From the NCBI RefSeq assembly GCF_024790395.1, contig NZ_JAJISC010000004.1, forward strand, positions 310,001 to 374,000: a stretch of DNA of 64,000 nucleotides, in the 5' to 3' direction. Below, in pieces: positions 8,005 to 17,113 of this stretch. Position 1 is the stretch's first letter; each line of letters begins with the position of its first letter. The translations under genes were made by a program, and so were the position numbers. Origin of the DNA: Halomonas dongshanensis (GTDB lineage: Bacteria > Pseudomonadota > Gammaproteobacteria > Pseudomonadales > Halomonadaceae). The notes under the pieces were generated by a model. The model searched no databases. It worked only from the letters and a program-made list of their open reading frames with translations, and had not been told where the DNA came from.

Positions 8005-9438
8005 TTATAGCGTCAGGGCGGCCTCTTGGTTGCCCTTTTTCAGATCGCCCGAGCGCACGAGCTCATCGGTAACGCGGTCGATGGCGCGTTTGGCACGGGC
8101 GATCATGTCGTCTACTTCGTCACGGTTGATCACCAGCGGCGGGGCGAAGCCGAGAATGTCGCCCTGAGGCATCGCACGCGCGATCAGGTTCTCCTCCAGC
8201 GCCGCCATCGCGACTCGCGGCCCGACCTTGAGCGCGGGGTCGAAGTGCCGCCGCTGACGCGCATCGGGGGAGAACTCGAGTGCGGCCATTAGGCCCACGC
8301 CGCGCACGTCGCCGAGTAGCGGATGGCCCTCGAAGGTCGCTTTCAGGCGGTTTTGGAAGTAGCTTCCGGTTTCGGCGGCGTTGCCCACCAGGTTTTCGCG
8401 CTCGATGATGTCGAGGTTGGCGATACCCGCCGCGCAGCCTAGCACGTGGCCCGAGTAGGTCCAGCCGTGGCCGATGGGGCCGTACTCACCGGTGCCCTCT
8501 TCCAGCACCTTCCATACTTTCTCACCCACGATAACGCCCGACAGCGGCTGATACGCGCTGGTCAGCCCCTTGGCGATGGTCACCAAGTCCGGTCGCATGC
8601 CGTAGTGGTGGCTGCCAAAGTCGGAGCCGGTGCGGCCAAAGCCACACACTACTTCGTCGGCGATGAGCAGCACGTCGTACTTTTCCAACACCGCTTGGAT
8701 CTCGTCCCAGTAGCCTTCCGGCGGCGGCACGATACCGCCCGTGCCCAGAACGGGCTCGCCGATGAAGGCGGCGACGGTATCCGGTCCCTCTTCGAGAATC
8801 ATCGCTTCGAGTTTTTCGGCGCAGAAGGCCGAAAACTCACGCTCGCTCATACCGTGCTGCTCGGCCGCGCGCAGGTAGTAATGCGGCGCCTCAGTATGGC
8901 GAATGGTATCGATGGGCAGATCGAAGTGGTCGTGAAACGCCTTGAGCCCGGTGAGCGAGCCCGAGGCAATGCCCGAGCCGTGGTAGCCACGCATGCGCGA
9001 GATGACCTTTTTCTTCTGCGGCCGCCCCAACACGTTGTTGTAATAGCGCACGAGTTTGAGCTGGGTTTCGTTGGCATCACTCCCCGACATACCGTAGTAG
9101 ACCTTGGACATGTTCATGCCCGCGATCTTCAAAATGCGCTCGGAGAGCGCGATCTGCGGCTCGTTGGAGTGGCCCACGTAGGTGTGGTAGTAGGAGAGCT
9201 CAAGCGCCTGCTGGTAGATCGCCTCGGCGATCTCGGTTCGCCCATAGCCAACGTTGACGCAGTAGAGGCCAGCGAAGCCGTCCATCAGCTCGCGGCCGTC
9301 CTTATCGACGATATGGATGCCCTTGCCGCCGGTGATGACGCGGCCCGGCGCATCGCCGTGGGCGAAGTCGCGCAGGTGGGTGGAGGCGTGGAACGTCACT
9401 TTGCGATCGCGCTCGATCAGCTCTTGATGCAGGCTCAT
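8005..9438 (-). CDS. doeD: DoeD, L-2,4-diaminobutyrate transaminase of ectoine degradation
   Basis: This is a class III PLP aminotransferase of 477 residues. Landmarks are GMSGSDANE (phosphate-binding region), RMRGYHGSG, LIADEVVCGFGRTG (the Asp that contacts the PLP ring) and TIAKGLTSAYQPL (the Schiff-base Lys). In ectoine catabolism DoeD moves the 4-amino group of L-2,4-diaminobutyrate to an acceptor, yielding aspartate 4-semialdehyde. By sequence alone it could be any omega-amino-acid transaminase. The assignment rests on its place after doeC, doeX, doeB and doeA on the same strand, the arrangement known from Halomonas elongata. It follows doeC by 69 bp and is probably in the same transcript. 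Confidence 0.88.
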   Translation of the reverse strand: MSLHQELIERDRKVTFHASTHLRDFAHGDAPGRVITGGKGIHIVDKDGRELMDGFAGLYCVNVGYGRTEIAEAIYQQALELSYYHTYVGHSNEPQIALSERILKIAGMNMSKVYYGMSGSDANETQLKLVRYYNNVLGRPQKKKVISRMRGYHGSGIASGSLTGLKAFHDHFDLPIDTIRHTEAPHYYLRAAEQHGMSEREFSAFCAEKLEAMILEEGPDTVAAFIGEPVLGTGGIVPPPEGYWDEIQAVLEKYDVLLIADEVVCGFGRTGSDFGSHHYGMRPDLVTIAKGLTSAYQPLSGVIVGEKVWKVLEEGTGEYGPIGHGWTYSGHVLGCAAGIANLDIIERENLVGNAAETGSYFQNRLKATFEGHPLLGDVRGVGLMAALEFSPDARQRRHFDPALKVGPRVAMAALEENLIARAMPQGDILGFAPPLVINRDEVDDMIARAKRAIDRVTDELVRSGDLKKGNQEAALTL

Positions 9439-9507
9439 AAGATTCTCACTCTGATAGCGAGAGGCGCCCGGCTTCGGGCGACTCGATAAAAAGATGCAAG
9501 GCGAAAC

Positions 9508-11004
9508 TCAGCTGCCCGATACGGAGCCCAGGGCGCCGAGGCAGTAATACTTGGTTTCCAGGTACTCGTCGATGCCGCAGGCACCGCCTTCGCGGCCAAG
9601 GCCGGACTGTTTCACGCCGCCAAAGGGCACGGGCGGGCCGGTCATCTTGACCGAGTTGACGCTGACCATGCCGTACTCGAGCGCGCGCATGAGCTTCCAA
9701 ATGCGCCGAATGTCGTAGGTATAGACGTAGGCTGCCAAGCCGTATTCGGTGTCGTTGGCCATGGCGATGACCTCGTCATCGTCGTGGTAGGCGGTAATGC
9801 CCGCCACGGGCGCGAAGTTCTCCTCGCGCCACACCTTCATCTCCGGTGTGACCCCGGTCAGCAGGACCGGCATGAAGAAATTCTCGCCCGGCGCGTCGCG
9901 CTGCTCGCCGGCCACTAAGGTAGCGCCACGCGAAATGGCGTCATCGACAATGGCGGCGGCCTTCTCCACCGCCTGGCGGTGAATCAGGGGGCCGAGATCG
10001 GTCTCGCCGTGCAGACCATTGCCCACGGTGAGTGCTGCCATACGCGCGGCAAAGTGTTCGACGAAGGCGTCATGAATGGAGACGTGAACCAAAATCCGGT
10101 TGGCCGCCAGACAGTCCTGCCCTGCCGTTTGAAATTTCGCCGCAACGGCAGCAAGGGCCGCTTCGCGCGGGTCCATATCCGGGCCGACGATGAAGGGCGC
10201 GTTACCGCCAAGTTCGAGCGAGAGCCGCTTAACGGTGCCCGCGCACTGCTCCATCAGCAGCCGACCGACGCGGGTCGAACCCGTGAACGACAGCGCCTTG
10301 ACTCGCGGCTCGGCGCAGAGGATCCGCGAGACTTCGGCGGCCTCGCCCAGCACGACGTTAAAGATACCGGCGGGAATGCCCGCACGCTCGGCGAGTTCGG
10401 CAAGCGCCAGCGCCGAATAAGGCGTTTCATTGGCCGGCTTGACGATCACCGGGCAGCCTGCGGCCAGGGCAGCGGCGGCTTTACGGGTGATCATCGCCAG
10501 CGGAAAATTCCACGGCGTGATTAGTGCAGCAATGCCCACGGGCTCTTTGAGCGTTCCCAGCGCAGCGTTGGGAATATGGCTTGGGATGGTCTCGCCGTAG
10601 GTGCGTTTACCCTCCTCGGCGAACCAGCGCACGAAGCTGGCACCGTACTCTACCTCACCGCGCGCATCGGGCAGCGGCTTGCCCTGCTCTAACGTCATCA
10701 CCAGCGCCAGGTCTTCGCGATGGGCCTGAATCAGGTCGTACCAGGCAAGTAAGCGCTCGCAGCGCTCGTCGGCACGCAGCGCGCGCCACTGAGTAAACGC
10801 CGCCTCGGCGGCATCCACCGCCGCTTTGATCTGCTCGGCTTCGAGCAGGGGAATATGGCCAATCGATTCACCCGTGGCGGGGTCGATCACTGCCTCTTCG
10901 CGGCCTTCGCTACCGTGGGTCCATTTGCCGTTGACGTAGGCATACTGGCGGAGCAAGCGCGGGTCGTTAAGCCGTTTGGCGAGAGTGGTCGATAGCGTCG
11001 TCAT
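9508..11004 (-). CDS. doeC: DoeC, aspartate-semialdehyde dehydrogenase of ectoine degradation
   Basis: This NAD(P)-dependent aldehyde dehydrogenase has 498 residues. The start at 11004 is chosen because GGAGG lies five bases upstream; an upstream in-frame start would add 12 unlikely residues. Family motifs are clear: TPWNFPLAMITRK, CPVIVKPANETP, FTGSTRVGR, LELGGNAPFIV (catalytic Glu) and TAGQDCLAANR (catalytic Cys). DoeC oxidises aspartate semialdehyde to aspartate, the last step by which ectoine carbon and nitrogen reach central metabolism. Succinate-semialdehyde dehydrogenases look very similar, so context decides. A 194-bp gap separates it from doeX upstream, enough for a separate doeCD promoter; that gap contains several runs of A on the coding strand but no gene. 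Confidence 0.88.
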   Translation of the reverse strand: MTTLSTTLAKRLNDPRLLRQYAYVNGKWTHGSEGREEAVIDPATGESIGHIPLLEAEQIKAAVDAAEAAFTQWRALRADERCERLLAWYDLIQAHREDLALVMTLEQGKPLPDARGEVEYGASFVRWFAEEGKRTYGETIPSHIPNAALGTLKEPVGIAALITPWNFPLAMITRKAAAALAAGCPVIVKPANETPYSALALAELAERAGIPAGIFNVVLGEAAEVSRILCAEPRVKALSFTGSTRVGRLLMEQCAGTVKRLSLELGGNAPFIVGPDMDPREAALAAVAAKFQTAGQDCLAANRILVHVSIHDAFVEHFAARMAALTVGNGLHGETDLGPLIHRQAVEKAAAIVDDAISRGATLVAGEQRDAPGENFFMPVLLTGVTPEMKVWREENFAPVAGITAYHDDDEVIAMANDTEYGLAAYVYTYDIRRIWKLMRALEYGMVSVNSVKMTGPPVPFGGVKQSGLGREGGACGIDEYLETKYYCLGALGSVSGS

Positions 11005-11198
11005 GGGTACCTCCTTCGGGGCACTCTTAGGGCAGTGCACCCACCGGCGATAGATAGGTGGGAACTGCCCTCAGGGTAAGGGAAGTCGACGACGAAGAGT
11101 TTTTGAACCACGCAGCGGGAACGTCGGTTTTTTTTGTCGTTGGGCCAAAGGCGTGCGTTTTTTTCTGCGTGCTGGTTTTTCGGCGTACGCTAGCGAGG

Positions 11199-11672
11199 CT
11201 AGAGTAGCGCGTCGGTATCGATCGCCAGCGGTGCGTACTTGACCGTCTTTGTGACGATATAGGTGAAGTAGCGCTCGATACCGACATCGCTTACCAGCCA
11301 GCGATCCATCAGCCGCTGGTAGCTGTCGATCGAGCGCGCTTCGAACTTGACCAGATAATCCACCCCTCCGCCGACCGCCACGCACTCGGTGGCCTCGGGG
11401 GTCGTTTGTACCAGCGCTTCGAAGCGGGCAAAGCTTTCGGCGTTATGGGCCTTGAGCTCGATCTGCACCCAAACAGGATTGCGCGGCACCAGCACCTGGG
11501 CATCGATACACGCGCTATAGCCTTGGATGACGCCCGCTTTTTCCAGGCGCTTGACCCGCTCCCAGCAGGGGCTCACCGAGAGGTTGATCGCCTCGGCGAG
11601 CTTGGACTTGGTGATCCGCCCATCCCGCGAAAGGATATCGAGGATCTTGAGGTCGTAACGGTCGAGCTTCAT
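11199..11672 (-). CDS. doeX: DoeX, Lrp/AsnC-type regulator of ectoine degradation
   Basis: The 157-residue protein has an N-terminal winged helix-turn-helix (LDILSRDGRITKSKLAEAI then SVSPCWERVKRLEKAGVI, residues 10-48) and a C-terminal RAM ligand-binding domain typical of Lrp/AsnC regulators. In Halomonas elongata DoeX binds near the doeA promoter and responds to ectoine catabolism. Here the gene lies between doeB (32 bp upstream) and doeC, the same position as in the known cluster. It likely senses a diaminobutyrate-type intermediate and controls the doe genes, and possibly itself. Confidence 0.88.
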   Translation of the reverse strand: MKLDRYDLKILDILSRDGRITKSKLAEAINLSVSPCWERVKRLEKAGVIQGYSACIDAQVLVPRNPVWVQIELKAHNAESFARFEALVQTTPEATECVAVGGGVDYLVKFEARSIDSYQRLMDRWLVSDVGIERYFTYIVTKTVKYAPLAIDTDALL

Positions 11673-11704
11673 GGCATCCCACAGCGATAAATAGTTATGC
11701 TTAT

Positions 11705-12721
11705 TCAGGCATCGAGCGAGTCGACCACGTCGGCGATCACCGCGATGGTATCGCCCATGTTGACCAGCGCCGGGGCGCGGCGCGCCATCAGCACGCCGTC
11801 GCGCTCGGCAATGTAAGCCACCGGTTGGCTACCGGTGCGGGTCATGTCGTGCACGTAGGCAATCGTCTGGCCTTGGGTGACGGCATCGCCCAGCGCCACG
11901 GTCAGCTCCAGCACGCCCACGTGTTCGCTCTGCACGTAGCAGCGGGCATCGGGCATGTCGAGGTAGATCTGGCCGCCCTGAGGCATGACCACTTCGCCCG
12001 CCACTAGGCCGTAGTGGATCAGGAAATTGCGTACGCCCTGCTCGCTAATCGCCATGCTCGAAGGCGTCGAGGTACCGCCGCCGCCCAGTTCGGTGGCCAC
12101 GAACACCTTGCCCTGGCGCTCGCAGGCGGTGTCGAAGAGCTTCTCGGCGTCGAGCTCGAACATCACCATGGCGTAGGGCGCACCAAAGGCTTTGGCACCC
12201 TCCAGCGCGGCGCGCTGCTGGCGTTTATCGTCGAGCACGTGGGAGGCAGCAAAGGGCAAGATATCCAGCGTACGCCCGCCGGAGTGCAGATCGAGCACCA
12301 CGTCGCTCATGGGTACCAGTACGCGGGTGAAGTAGTCGGCGATCTGGACGGTAACGGAGCCGTTGGGGTCGCCGGGGAAGCTGCGGTTGAGGTTGCCCTT
12401 GTCCATCGGCGAGGTACGTGTACCCGCCATCACCGCTGGGGTGTTCATGCAGGGCACGATGATCACCCGGCCGGTCACGTCTTCGGCTGTGAGCGTATTC
12501 GCGAGTTTTAGCAGCGCCGTGATGCCCTCGTACTCGTCGCCGTGGTTGCCGCCGGTCAACAGCGCCGTGGGGCCCTCACCGTTTTTCACCACGGTAATCG
12601 GAATCATCACCGCGCCCCAGGCGGAGACATCGGTGGAGATCGGCAGCTTTAAAAAGCCGTGCTGAACGCCGTCGGCGTCAAAGTCGACGGTGGCGGAGAT
12701 CGGGCTTGGTCGCAGCGTCAT
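11705..12721 (-). CDS. doeB: DoeB, N-alpha-acetyl-L-2,4-diaminobutyrate deacetylase
   Basis: This is a zinc-dependent deacylase of the AstE/aspartoacylase (M14-like) family, 338 residues. The metal motif GGNHGDEYEG supplies His60 and Glu63, and DLHSGG around residue 143 supplies the distal His. DoeB removes acetate from N-alpha-acetyl-diaminobutyrate, the product of DoeA, giving diaminobutyrate for DoeD. GGAGG five bases before the ATG supports the start. The gene lies 31 bp downstream of doeA and 32 bp upstream of doeX, so doeA-doeB-doeX form one tight operon. Confidence 0.9.
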   Translation of the reverse strand: MTLRPSPISATVDFDADGVQHGFLKLPISTDVSAWGAVMIPITVVKNGEGPTALLTGGNHGDEYEGITALLKLANTLTAEDVTGRVIIVPCMNTPAVMAGTRTSPMDKGNLNRSFPGDPNGSVTVQIADYFTRVLVPMSDVVLDLHSGGRTLDILPFAASHVLDDKRQQRAALEGAKAFGAPYAMVMFELDAEKLFDTACERQGKVFVATELGGGGTSTPSSMAISEQGVRNFLIHYGLVAGEVVMPQGGQIYLDMPDARCYVQSEHVGVLELTVALGDAVTQGQTIAYVHDMTRTGSQPVAYIAERDGVLMARRAPALVNMGDTIAVIADVVDSLDA

Positions 12722-12752
12722 GGTCCCTCCTTCATGGGTAATGGATCAGCAG

Positions 12753-13952
12753 CTATTTGACGAATAGCTGGCGCGGAAAGTTAGCGAGAGTCTCGCAGCC
12801 CGTCTCAGTGATCAGAATGCTCTCGGTGATCTCGAGCCCCCAGTCCTCGACCCAGAGCCCCGGCATGAAATGGAAGGTCATGCCCGGCTGTAGAATCGTC
12901 TCGTCCGAGGGGCGCAGACTCATGGTGCGCTCGCCCCAGTCCGGCGGGTATGAGAGGCCGATGGAGTAGCCGCAGCGCGCCCCGCCCCGGTCGAAGCCAT
13001 ACTTATCCATGGCCGCGCCCAAGGCCATGGCAATATCGGCGGTGCAGTTACCCGGCTTTGCAACCGCAAGCCCGCCTTCGATGCCTTCCAGCAGCGCGGA
13101 TTCGGCGCGAATGAAGTCGATCGGCGGGCGCCCCAAAAACACCGTGCGCGACATGGGCGCGTGGTAGCGCTTGAACACCCCGGCGATCTCGAAAAAGGTC
13201 CCTTCGCCTTGACGAAAAGGAGTGTCGTCCCAGGTCAGGTGCGGCGCGGCGGCGTCCTTACCGGTAGGCAGCATAGGCACGATGGCGGGATAATCACCGC
13301 CGAACACTTGGCCGTTTTCATCGACGAAGCCTTCGATCCCCACGCGGTAGATCTCGGAAACCAGCTTGCTCTTGGGCAGGCCCGGTTCGATCACCTCCAA
13401 AATACGCGAGTGCATGCCTTCGACGATCTTGGCGGCCGTGCGCATGTAGTTGATTTCCTGGGGGGATTTGATCGCTCGGCACCAGTTGACTAGGGCGTTG
13501 GCGTCCATGAAGCGGGCGTGGGGCAGTTCGCGCAACAGGCTCTGGTAGGCCTTGGCGGAGAAGTAGTAGTTGTCCATTTCCATACCCACGACCCCAGTGT
13601 GCCAGCCGCGATCGGGCATGATCGACTGCGCCAGATAGTCCATCGGGTGCATGTCAGGGTTTTGGACGTAGTAGTCGGGGTAATAGGTGATATTGTCGGG
13701 CGAAATCCAACAGGTGCGCAGCGCGCCGTTGGCGTCCATGCGCCGCCCAAACCAGACCGGCTCGCCTTCGAGCCCCACCAGCACGCACTGATGCACGTAG
13801 AACGACCAGCCGTCGTAGCCGGTCAGCCACGCCATATTGGAGGGGTCACTTACGATCAATACGTCGATACCACGAACGGCCATCTCGGCACGCACCTTCC
13901 ACAGGCGGTTGGCATACTCTTCGCGAGTGAAAGGCAGGGAAACCTCAGTCAT
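12753..13952 (-). CDS. doeA: DoeA, ectoine hydrolase
   Basis: This M24-family (creatinase/Xaa-Pro aminopeptidase fold) hydrolase opens the tetrahydropyrimidine ring of ectoine to give N-acetyl-2,4-diaminobutyrate, the committed step of ectoine use as carbon and nitrogen source. The ATG at 13952 gives MTEVSLPFTREEY and 399 residues, matching the length of known DoeA/EutD; the frame stays open to 14081 but that extension looks random. Segments such as VSDPSNMAWLTGYDGWSF and WVEDWGLEITESIL are characteristic. It is the first gene of the doeABX operon. The 190 bp upstream to the topoisomerase gene should hold the promoter and the DoeX target. Confidence 0.92.
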   Translation of the reverse strand: MTEVSLPFTREEYANRLWKVRAEMAVRGIDVLIVSDPSNMAWLTGYDGWSFYVHQCVLVGLEGEPVWFGRRMDANGALRTCWISPDNITYYPDYYVQNPDMHPMDYLAQSIMPDRGWHTGVVGMEMDNYYFSAKAYQSLLRELPHARFMDANALVNWCRAIKSPQEINYMRTAAKIVEGMHSRILEVIEPGLPKSKLVSEIYRVGIEGFVDENGQVFGGDYPAIVPMLPTGKDAAAPHLTWDDTPFRQGEGTFFEIAGVFKRYHAPMSRTVFLGRPPIDFIRAESALLEGIEGGLAVAKPGNCTADIAMALGAAMDKYGFDRGGARCGYSIGLSYPPDWGERTMSLRPSDETILQPGMTFHFMPGLWVEDWGLEITESILITETGCETLANFPRQLFVK

Positions 13953-14142
13953 CGGCAACTCGCCATCAAAGATCACCAAGAACCGGCGCCGAAGGGCGTC
14001 GGGCCAAGATCGACCTGGCCACTGCGGCACGCCAATGTCGTCTTGGCTCGATACTAGCACCACCCTGCGGGCGCGGGTCAAAGCCTTTATGCAGCCGCCC
14101 GGTGTTGCCTTTGGTTAAGAGGTTTTGGTTAAGGGGCTGTGG

Positions 14143-15153
14143 TCAAGAGGCTTTGTCGCGCAGGCGGCTTTGCAATAGCTTCAATACCGCGCGCTCGTCG
14201 GCGCCGAACCACTCATCGTTTTCCAGCTCGCGTTCGACGAGCTTGCGAAAATGCTCGAGCGTTCGGCCATCCAGGTAGCTCTCGACCACGCGGGGGTCGA
14301 TATAGCTCGCCTTCGCAATGCTTGGCGTGTTGCCCAGTGAAGTCGCTACCCGCTCGATGGCCTGACGCACGTTCTTCTGACTTGCTTTATCGTCGTCACC
14401 CACGCCTAGCTCTTCGAGCGCCAGCGCGGCGATGGAAGTGCCCGCCCAGGTGCGAAAATCCTTGGCGCTGAAGGCCTCCCCCATCACCTCATGGATGTAG
14501 TCGTTGAGATCGGCGCTATCCACCCGCACCTTGTGACCATCGGCGTCGAGGTATTTGAAGATTTCATAGCCCGGCATGTCGTCGAGCTCGGCGACGACGG
14601 CGGCTAGACGGGCATCCTCCACCACCCGGTGCTGCTGCTGACCGCTCTTGCCCCGATAGTCGAAGATCAACTCGTCGCCGTCGATGGTGAGGTGCTTGGA
14701 GCGCATCGTGGTCAGGCCGTAGGAGTCGTTCTCCTGGCGATAGCGTTCACTTCCAGGGCGAAAGTAGGCGCTGTCGATCAGTCGCACCATGCAGGCGAGC
14801 ACTTTTTCACGCGGTAATCCATCGAGAATGAGGTGCTGGCCGGTAATCCGGCGCATGGTGGTCAAGCGCTGGGCGAAGTCGATGATGCGATCGAACTTCA
14901 TTATCTCGCGCTCTTCGCGCCACTCGGGGTTGTAGATGTACTGCTTGCGCCCGGCGGCGTCGCGGCCTACGGCATGGATGTGGTGGCGCCGATCGAGCGT
15001 GATCTCGACCTCCTGCCAGGCAGGCGGAATCGCCAGTGAAGCTATCCACTTGCGCCAGCGTGCGTCCTTGAACGTCGCCCCTCGCGAGGTTTTGTAGGTG
15101 AAACCTTTACCACAGCGATGGCGCGTCACCTTACGTGGTGCCGTCTTGGTCAT
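14143..15153 (-). CDS. DNA topoisomerase IB (poxvirus-like bacterial type)
   Basis: The 336-residue protein is a tyrosine recombinase-fold type IB topoisomerase that relaxes supercoils through a 3'-phosphotyrosyl intermediate. The probable nucleophile is Tyr284 in KASYIDPRVVESY. The upstream KDFRTWAGT (residues 231-239) carries one of the catalytic arginines, and SERYRQENDSYGLTTM fits the N-terminal catalytic segment. Length matches bacterial TopIB enzymes (about 320-350). These are patchily distributed accessory topoisomerases, found in many halophilic and radiation-tolerant bacteria. The gene is monocistronic, 190 bp upstream of doeA and on the same strand. It should not be confused with a phage integrase, despite the shared fold. 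Confidence 0.9.
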   Translation of the reverse strand: MTKTAPRKVTRHRCGKGFTYKTSRGATFKDARWRKWIASLAIPPAWQEVEITLDRRHHIHAVGRDAAGRKQYIYNPEWREEREIMKFDRIIDFAQRLTTMRRITGQHLILDGLPREKVLACMVRLIDSAYFRPGSERYRQENDSYGLTTMRSKHLTIDGDELIFDYRGKSGQQQHRVVEDARLAAVVAELDDMPGYEIFKYLDADGHKVRVDSADLNDYIHEVMGEAFSAKDFRTWAGTSIAALALEELGVGDDDKASQKNVRQAIERVATSLGNTPSIAKASYIDPRVVESYLDGRTLEHFRKLVERELENDEWFGADERAVLKLLQSRLRDKAS

Positions 15154-15302
15154 GGCAAACTCCCTTTACCCTGAGCGTCTTCGTTCAGCGTAGGCGAATG
15201 CACAGCGCTTGCAGTCAGGAGAGCTCCTCACCCATGATAAAAACACAATTTTTCATTCTAAACGCGCTCTAAAGGCGCGTTGGCAGACAGGACACACCAC
15301 CC

Positions 15303-16238
15303 ATGAAAGTCGTCGTACACACCGGCAATGCCGATCAGTGGCAAGAAGCGCTCGCCGCCGCCCTTCCCCATGCCACCATTTTGACCAGCGCTGCGTCTGA
15401 AGAGGAGCGCCGAGGCGCCGACTATCTAGCCGTATGGAAAGCTCCAGCGACACTGATTCAAGAGCAGACTCGGCTCAAGGGCATCGTCAACTTGGGGGCC
15501 GGGGTGGATCATCTGCTCAAGACACCAGGGCTTCCCCGCGACGTCCCCATCGTCAAGCTACGCGATGCTGGCATGGGCGAGCTGATGGCCGATTACGTGC
15601 TCTACGGCGTCCAGCACTACTATCGCAGCCTGGATCGCTATGCCGTTCAGCAGCAAAACGCCGCCTGGCAGCCGCATGATGTGGTCGACAAGACCGATTG
15701 GCCAGTCGGCGTTCTCGGCCTGGGCGCCATTGGGCGCCACGTGGCGCTGACGCTGCGCGAGGCAGGCTTTCCGGTCTACGGTTGGAGCCGTTCGCCCAAG
15801 CAGATCGACGGCATCACCTGCCATCACGGCGAAGAAGGGTTGCGTACCCTGCTGGCGAACGTGCAGTCGTTGGTCACCATTCTGCCCGATACCGTCGAAA
15901 CCCATCATCTGCTCAACGCCGAGCGCTTGGCGCTGCTGCCCGAGGGCGCGAGTATTATCAACCCAGGGCGCGGCAACCTAATCGATGAAGCCGCTTTGCT
16001 CGATGCGCTAGGTGCGCCAGAGGGTAAGGGGCGGCTGCGCGGTGCCGTGCTTGACGTGTTCGCCGAAGAGCCACTGCCCGCCGATCATCCGCTGTGGCAT
16101 CACCCTCGGGTCATGGTGACGCCGCACATGGCCGCACCCACGCCACTAAACGATGCCATCGATCAGGTCATTGCCTACCTGCGCGCCTTCGAGGCGGGGG
16201 AAGCGCTTACTACCGTCGATCCTCAGGCGGGCTATTGA
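15303..16238 (+). CDS. GhrA-like glyoxylate/hydroxypyruvate reductase
   Basis: This D-isomer-specific 2-hydroxyacid dehydrogenase has 311 residues and probably reduces glyoxylate and hydroxypyruvate with NADPH in the cytoplasm. The Rossmann motif VLGLGAIGRHVA is followed by WSRSPK, in which an Arg/Ser pair after strand 2 fits NADP preference. Catalytic Arg and His appear in NPGRGNLIDE and TPHMAAPT. The length and the missing N-terminal extension match E. coli GhrA (312 residues) better than GhrB. It is followed by the DUF3108 gene after 70 bp. No regulatory signal is visible. Confidence 0.85.
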   Translation: MKVVVHTGNADQWQEALAAALPHATILTSAASEEERRGADYLAVWKAPATLIQEQTRLKGIVNLGAGVDHLLKTPGLPRDVPIVKLRDAGMGELMADYVLYGVQHYYRSLDRYAVQQQNAAWQPHDVVDKTDWPVGVLGLGAIGRHVALTLREAGFPVYGWSRSPKQIDGITCHHGEEGLRTLLANVQSLVTILPDTVETHHLLNAERLALLPEGASIINPGRGNLIDEAALLDALGAPEGKGRLRGAVLDVFAEEPLPADHPLWHHPRVMVTPHMAAPTPLNDAIDQVIAYLRAFEAGEALTTVDPQAGY

Positions 16239-16308
16239 GCCCCAAAGGGAACCAAGCCCCGCCCGTCGACTCACAGTGAGCACTGACTAAACTCCTGAGG
16301 AGAAGCCC

Positions 16309-17016
16309 TTGTTGACGCCCTTCACGCGCCTGGCACGCCGCACCCTGCTCGCTCTGGGCGTGGGTGCCCTCACGCTGAATAGTGCGTTCGCTATCGCCGA
16401 GCCAGTATCTGATGCGGCGCTGACGTCGCCGCAACCCTTCGAGGCGCAGTACCGGCTCAACGTGCGCGGCTGGCCCAACGCCACCATTACCCACCGCTTG
16501 GCCAACGAAGGCGCCCACTGGATGAGCGACATGCGCTTTTCGGTCGCCATTGCCCGCGGTGAAGAGCGCAGCCGCTTCCAGGTCGGCGACGGCGACTCCC
16601 ACGCCCTGCTCTATAGCAGTGACTACTCACTGCTGGGCGTGGGCAGCGGCTATCAGCTGAGTGAATCCCAACTAACCGAGCCGGACCGCCAGACCGCCCT
16701 CTTCGATCTTTCTCGCCGTGCCGGGCACGAAGCGTGCAGCGAAAGCGAGCCGTGCGACCTTCATTACCTCGACCATCGCGGCCGCGACGATCATTTTCGC
16801 TACTACCTCACTGACGCTACGCGCGTCAGTGTGCCCGCCGGTGAGTTTCCCACCCATCAGGTGGTACTGCTCGACCCCGAAAAGCCCGACCGCCATTTGA
16901 CCATCGACTTCCATCCCGACTGGCCAGGCCTCATACTGGCGGCCGAATACGTCAAGGATGGCCGTCGCGATACGCGCTTGACCATGACGCAGTTCAATGG
17001 CGCCTCTAGTCGTTGA
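16309..17016 (+). CDS. Periplasmic DUF3108 protein
   Basis: The TTG at 16309 is the best start because GAGGAG is placed six bases upstream. The 235-residue protein begins with a Sec signal peptide (LLALGVGALTLNSAFA, cleavage near residue 29). The mature part matches DUF3108: FEAQYRLNVRGWPNATI, YSSDYSLLGVGSGYQL, then VPAGEFPTHQVVLL. The family has an unknown function and is predicted to form a lipocalin-like or beta-barrel domain in the periplasm. Two cysteines in CSESEPC could form a local disulfide. It precedes a clear terminator, so it is the end of its transcription unit. Confidence 0.75.
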   Translation: MLTPFTRLARRTLLALGVGALTLNSAFAIAEPVSDAALTSPQPFEAQYRLNVRGWPNATITHRLANEGAHWMSDMRFSVAIARGEERSRFQVGDGDSHALLYSSDYSLLGVGSGYQLSESQLTEPDRQTALFDLSRRAGHEACSESEPCDLHYLDHRGRDDHFRYYLTDATRVSVPAGEFPTHQVVLLDPEKPDRHLTIDFHPDWPGLILAAEYVKDGRRDTRLTMTQFNGASSR

Positions 17017-17020
17017 TATT

Positions 17021-17040
17021 GGCCGTGAAAAACGGCCTTT
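17021..17040 (+). terminator. Rho-independent terminator after the DUF3108 gene
   Basis: GGCCGT (17021-17026) and ACGGCC (17032-17037) form a short GC-rich stem followed by TTTA. It begins four bases after the DUF3108 stop codon. Confidence 0.7.
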
Positions 17041-17113
17041 AAAGCAACCCTCTTTAAAACCGCCCCAGAACTGCTCCGCACACTCACCCTTTAGAATAAG
17101 CGCTCCCTGAAAG

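Noticed and set aside
8446..9489. 347-codon open frame on the plus strand opposite doeD
   Set aside because: Antisense shadow of doeD; composition and lack of any domain indicate it is not real.
17041..17113. Possible lysine riboswitch upstream of lysO
   Set aside because: The gap between the preceding terminator and lysO is only 73 bp, too short for the roughly 170-base lysine aptamer.
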